This document shows positions 61,073 to 64,000 of a stretch of DNA of 64,000 bases, piece by piece. Below the pieces are notes generated by a model, which was given only the letters and a program-made list of their open reading frames with translations, ran no database searches and had not been told where the DNA came from. The position numbers and the translations under genes were made by a program. This DNA comes from Caballeronia mineralivorans PML1(12) (lineage in GTDB: Bacteria; Pseudomonadota; Gammaproteobacteria; Burkholderiales; Burkholderiaceae): NCBI RefSeq assembly GCF_001028175.1, contig NZ_AEJF01000068.1, positions 1 to 64,000 of the forward strand, given 5' to 3'. Each line of letters starts with the position of its first letter. Within the stretch, counting starts at the first letter, position 1.

Positions 61073-62323
61073 ATGGCAAAAGTAACAACCGTAGAGCAGG
61101 CGATGGAGATCGCCGCGGATCAAACCCTCCTTGCTAGCTGCGCCAAGACCTTCTCGGTCGGCGGCCTGCTGGTCGACGACGCGGGCAACGTCCTGCACGC
61201 GATACCGAACCAGGTGATCAAGGACGGCTATACGTCCGACCCCACTGCTCATGGGGAACGGCAGCTGATCGACTGGTATTACTCGAATCGCCCGGGCCTT
61301 CCTCCGCCGAGCCAGGTCACCGTCGTCACCTCTCTCGACCCCTGCTGCATGTGCACGGGCGCGATCCTGACGGCGGGATTCAAGGTATTAACCGCGGCTT
61401 ACGATACGTATTCGGGCATCAACTACGACAAGACGTCCAATTTTCCTTCGTTGACGATCGGCATGGCGAGCCGGGCGAAAGAGCGATTCGGCTATCCCGA
61501 AGTCGTTGACGGTGTGTGCTACAACCGCCCGGCGAAGGGGCCGGAGAACAACGTCCCGGCCTTCACGGCGAAGACCATCGAGGGCCGTACCGTCGCACTG
61601 TGCGAAAGCATTTTCGAAGCGACGCTGATGGCCGTGCGCAACCAGATCAACAATGACCTGCCGTTCGATCAACTCGGGGATATCGACTCGCTGCCTTCGT
61701 CGGATCCGATCCGCGTTGCGCTTTCCCGCAAGTATCCCCAGGCTCTGCAATACCGGTCACGGGCACCGTTCACACCGGACGAGGGGCTCGCGCCGTACCT
61801 GAAGGCCATGATGCAGCACGACATCGCCTTGGGCGGCAGGGGACAGGCTGTGGCGCTGCTCGACCACCATGGCAATCTGCTGCTTTGCATGTCAGGGTCG
61901 GAGGCCACGTCATCGATCCGGACCGCGTTCATGGAAGTGACCCGCACGTATGCCGGATTGCGCCGGCAACTTCAGTTGGATGGGAACAAGGACACCCGCA
62001 AATACCTGCCCCATCCAAAGTACTGCACCTTCGTTTTTGGCCTGGGACCGATGCTGGACGATTCCCACCCGGTGCGCCACGACATCGGCCCGGACAGCCA
62101 GACGCAGAGCTTCATGGAGCTGGGCGCCTACGGTTCGACGATGGAAGGCGCGCTCGATGCGGTCAACCCGTCGCCCTATCAATACGTACGCCCGCGGATG
62201 AACGCCGCCACACTAGCGGCGTTCTGCAAGAAGTTGCCACCGTTGTATAGCGGGGAAATCAAGGTCAACCCGATTCAGGTGGCGAACGAGGCATTGATCG
62301 AAGCGATCGGCGGATCTGCTTGA
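61073..62323 (+). CDS. Deaminase-fold protein with large C-terminal extension
   Basis: This ~416-residue protein starts at ATG 61073 (GTG 61064 is also possible). Residues ~10-140 are a cytidine/guanine deaminase domain with zinc ligands and catalytic Glu in TAHGERQLID and the Cys pair in SLDPCCMCTGAI. A further ~250 residues follow, about twice the usual size. Within them, AVALLDHHGNLLLCMSGSEA echoes GGLLVDDAGNVLHAIPNQV of the first domain but has no Cys/His ligands. The C-terminus may be a second, inactive deaminase fold. It follows the GMC gene by ~120 bp. It converges on a xanthine-dehydrogenase-type gene, which fits purine or related base catabolism. Confidence 0.78.
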   Translation: MAKVTTVEQAMEIAADQTLLASCAKTFSVGGLLVDDAGNVLHAIPNQVIKDGYTSDPTAHGERQLIDWYYSNRPGLPPPSQVTVVTSLDPCCMCTGAILTAGFKVLTAAYDTYSGINYDKTSNFPSLTIGMASRAKERFGYPEVVDGVCYNRPAKGPENNVPAFTAKTIEGRTVALCESIFEATLMAVRNQINNDLPFDQLGDIDSLPSSDPIRVALSRKYPQALQYRSRAPFTPDEGLAPYLKAMMQHDIALGGRGQAVALLDHHGNLLLCMSGSEATSSIRTAFMEVTRTYAGLRRQLQLDGNKDTRKYLPHPKYCTFVFGLGPMLDDSHPVRHDIGPDSQTQSFMELGAYGSTMEGALDAVNPSPYQYVRPRMNAATLAAFCKKLPPLYSGEIKVNPIQVANEALIEAIGGSA

Positions 62324-62361
62324 AACCCGCTTGAAACCCGCTTGATCCGCGCTTGAACCAC
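62318..62361 (+). repeat. 11-bp tandem repeat, four copies
   Basis: Units are GCTTGAAACCC, GCTTGAAACCC, GCTTGATCCGC and GCTTGAACCAC. The deaminase stop codon lies in the first copy, and the last copy forms the left arm of the terminator at 62356. Confidence 0.85.
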
Positions 62362-62394
62362 GGGCGTTTCCCAACCGGAACCCCGTGGTTTTTT
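62356..62394 (+). terminator. Intrinsic terminator between convergent genes
   Basis: AACCACGGG (62356-62364) pairs perfectly with CCCGTGGTT (62382-62390), followed by TTTT (62391-62394). The stem is strong, and it closes the deaminase transcript just before the stop codon of the opposing gene. Confidence 0.85.
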
Positions 62395-64000
62395 CAGGCA
62401 AGCAGGACTAGCGCGTCACTCCCCACCTCGCACGCGCGCCGCACCTCCTGTACCGTCGCGGGCGCATTCAGGAAGAACAGCGGCGTGAGCTTGCGCTCGA
62501 CGCGCGACGCACGGATCGCTGCCTTGATGGCAAAGAAAACGCTGTTGGCAAGCACCATCGGCGGTTCGCCCACCTCTTTCGACGAGTAGATCCCGTGCTC
62601 TCCGGTAGTCGGCACACCCGCGACTGACGGGTCGTTTCGCGGGAACAGGTGCACATTCATTTCCAGCGGAATGGATGCGTGCGCGGGGACTTTATAGCGC
62701 CAGGTATTGAGGGTGTTCAGGCGGCCCTTTTCGTCGCCGTCCGGCTCGAACACAAGATCTTCAGATATCAGATAGCCGATGCCCTGCACAAACGCTCCCT
62801 CGACCTGGCCGATATCGATGGCTGGATTCATGCTCCATCCCATATCGTAGGCAATATCCGAACTGATGATCTTGACCTCGCCGGTCAGGATATCCACTTC
62901 CACGACCGAGCATGCGGCGGAGTAGGTGAAGCCGACGAAACAGTCGACGGTGCCACCGGGCTGCTTACTTTCGTCGACCTCGATGCCCGGAATCCGGGGT
63001 TGCTGGTCCAGCGGCTTGTAAGTCTTCCACGGCACGGACTCCTCACCACCGGCGACCTGTACGGTGAAACTCGCTATCAGGTTCAGCCTCGCGACATAGG
63101 CATAGTGGATCAGGTTCTGCCAGATCAGTGCGGTTTGCCCGTGCGCGAAGACTTCTTGCGCCCAGCCGCTTTCTTTGTAATCCCAGTAGTTGACGCCATT
63201 GTCTTTGCACCATTGTTCGCCTTTGCTGGCTCTCAACTGCTCTCCAAAATCCCGGAGACGGCTCGCGAGGTCTTCGCAGATGGCCTTGGCTACTTCGCAG
63301 TTGTATTGCGTTCCGGTCGAGGCGCCGGAGCTGGTCGGGTTTGGCGTAATACTGGTCTTCGGGCTTTCGATATGGATCATCTCCATCGGGATATTGAGGA
63401 CATAAGCGGCGACTTGCAGGACCTGGGTGATCAGACCCTGTCCCATTTCCACGCCGCTTTGATGAATCGTTACCGTTCCGTCCGCTTGATTGACCACCGC
63501 GATTCCCGCGGCCTGCTCCATTTGCAGCAGGTTATATCCAGACCCGTATTTGACCGGGATCATCGCGATACCGCGTTTGCGCCATGTGTTGTTGCGGTTG
63601 AACTGCTCCACCGCACGGGATTTGTCGTCGAAAGCGCAGGTGGATTTCAGCCAGTTCCACACCTGCTTGATGTAGCAGTCGTCCAGCACCTGTCCAAACG
63701 GCGTCGTGTCGCCAGGGTTATAAAAGTTTGCTTCCCTGAGTTGCTCGGACGGTATGCCGAGTGCGACAGCCGCATCGTCGATCGCATTCTCGATGATGTT
63801 TTTTCCCTGCAGGTCGCCAAAGGCGCGCATCGCAGTGCTGGGTGCGGTGTTCGTCCGGCACACGTCTATCTGGCTCTGGTAATTCGGCACGTTATAGACG
63901 TTGTCGGCACGTAGCTGGATGCAGTTTGAAACGATAAACGAACAGTCGTAGTAGGCACCGCCGTCTCCCCACATCTGGGTCCAGAAGCCCTTGATCTGAT
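62394..64000 (-). CDS. Xanthine-dehydrogenase-family molybdo-subunit, 3' part (continues beyond window)
   Basis: This frame is open to the right edge and ends at 62394, giving at least 535 residues of the molybdenum-binding domain. Signatures include MRAFGDLQGKNIIENAIDDA, KRGIAMIPVKYGSGYN, QSGVEMGQGLITQVLQVA (molybdopterin contact), DIAYDMGWSMNPAIDIGQVE and the glutamate motif KEVGEPPMVLANSVFFAIKA, where the catalytic Glu belongs (GEPP). The spacing resembles xanthine or aldehyde oxidases. Fe-S and FAD domains, if fused, would lie beyond the window. Hydroxylation of a purine or N-heterocycle is plausible beside a base deaminase. Confidence 0.88.
   Translation of the reverse strand, partial: QIKGFWTQMWGDGGAYYDCSFIVSNCIQLRADNVYNVPNYQSQIDVCRTNTAPSTAMRAFGDLQGKNIIENAIDDAAVALGIPSEQLREANFYNPGDTTPFGQVLDDCYIKQVWNWLKSTCAFDDKSRAVEQFNRNNTWRKRGIAMIPVKYGSGYNLLQMEQAAGIAVVNQADGTVTIHQSGVEMGQGLITQVLQVAAYVLNIPMEMIHIESPKTSITPNPTSSGASTGTQYNCEVAKAICEDLASRLRDFGEQLRASKGEQWCKDNGVNYWDYKESGWAQEVFAHGQTALIWQNLIHYAYVARLNLIASFTVQVAGGEESVPWKTYKPLDQQPRIPGIEVDESKQPGGTVDCFVGFTYSAACSVVEVDILTGEVKIISSDIAYDMGWSMNPAIDIGQVEGAFVQGIGYLISEDLVFEPDGDEKGRLNTLNTWRYKVPAHASIPLEMNVHLFPRNDPSVAGVPTTGEHGIYSSKEVGEPPMVLANSVFFAIKAAIRASRVERKLTPLFFLNAPATVQEVRRACEVGSDALVLLA

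Noticed and set aside
62649-63914. Open frame of 421 codons on the plus strand
   Set aside because: It is antisense to the molybdo-enzyme, whose family signatures are continuous.

Overview
The window looks like an accessory part of a GC-rich Burkholderiaceae replicon (Paraburkholderia / Caballeronia / Burkholderia sensu lato). This rests on the high GC content, small families typical of that group (DUF4148, DUF3331), a polyhydroxyalkanoate (PHA) gene set, several LysR/LuxR/TetR regulators, and CdiA-type toxin remnants of the Burkholderia kind. I see no rRNA, tRNA, CRISPR array, complete insertion sequence or integrase.

Layout. 0.3-4.1 kb: a LysR regulator divergent from a short-chain dehydrogenase, a secreted DUF4148 protein, and two decaying aldo/keto reductase genes. 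4.8-10.4 kb: a large UPF0182 membrane protein, a PDZ serine protease with a LuxR-type regulator, and a DUF2182 pseudogene cut by an IS110 remnant. 11.8-25.9 kb: an apparent acyl-CoA-to-PHA system made of an acyl-CoA ligase, a MaoC hydratase, a PhaC-type synthase, a phasin, a PhaZ-type depolymerase and a DUF445 protein. It is followed by a MalT/AlkS-like (LAL) regulator on the other strand, then etfB-etfA-acyl-CoA dehydrogenase and an OmpW porin. 25.9-28.4 kb: two SDR genes divergent from a TetR repressor, with two palindromic operators between them. 28.5-32.2 kb: DUF3331, an MFS transporter and a PoxB-like pyruvate oxidase. 32.6-42.3 kb: a signalling island with a six-PAS histidine kinase, a second LAL regulator paralogous to the first, a second kinase, a FixJ-like regulator and a lone receiver. 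42.6-47.7 kb: a ytcA-mdtNOP-like efflux operon. 48-52 kb: a small hypothetical protein, a PAP2 phosphatase, and an MDR oxidoreductase divergent from an XRE/MmyB regulator. 52.0-55.1 kb: three successive, mostly broken CdiA-CT/immunity cassettes. 55.4-64 kb: a small histone H1-like protein, a membrane protein, a cytochrome c / Tat small subunit / GMC flavoprotein trio, an enlarged deaminase, and the 3' part of a xanthine-dehydrogenase-type molybdo-enzyme.

How the genes may work together. ACAD plus ETF would make enoyl-CoA, MaoC would hydrate it to 3-hydroxyacyl-CoA, PhaC would polymerise it, the phasin would coat the granule and PhaZ would mobilise it. OmpW could admit hydrophobic substrate and the ligase would activate it. 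The most interesting signal is a shared C-rich/G-rich inverted repeat (CCCC(C)-N5-GGGG(G)) upstream of the ligase-PHA operon and of both LAL genes. It resembles MalT boxes and suggests that two paralogous LAL regulators run one storage regulon. A second, unrelated 20-bp palindrome (ATTACAT-N4-ATGTAAT type) lies about 150-220 bp upstream of poxB, the FixJ-like regulator and the efflux operon, which suggests a second small regulon. These regulatory links are inferences from sequence alone.
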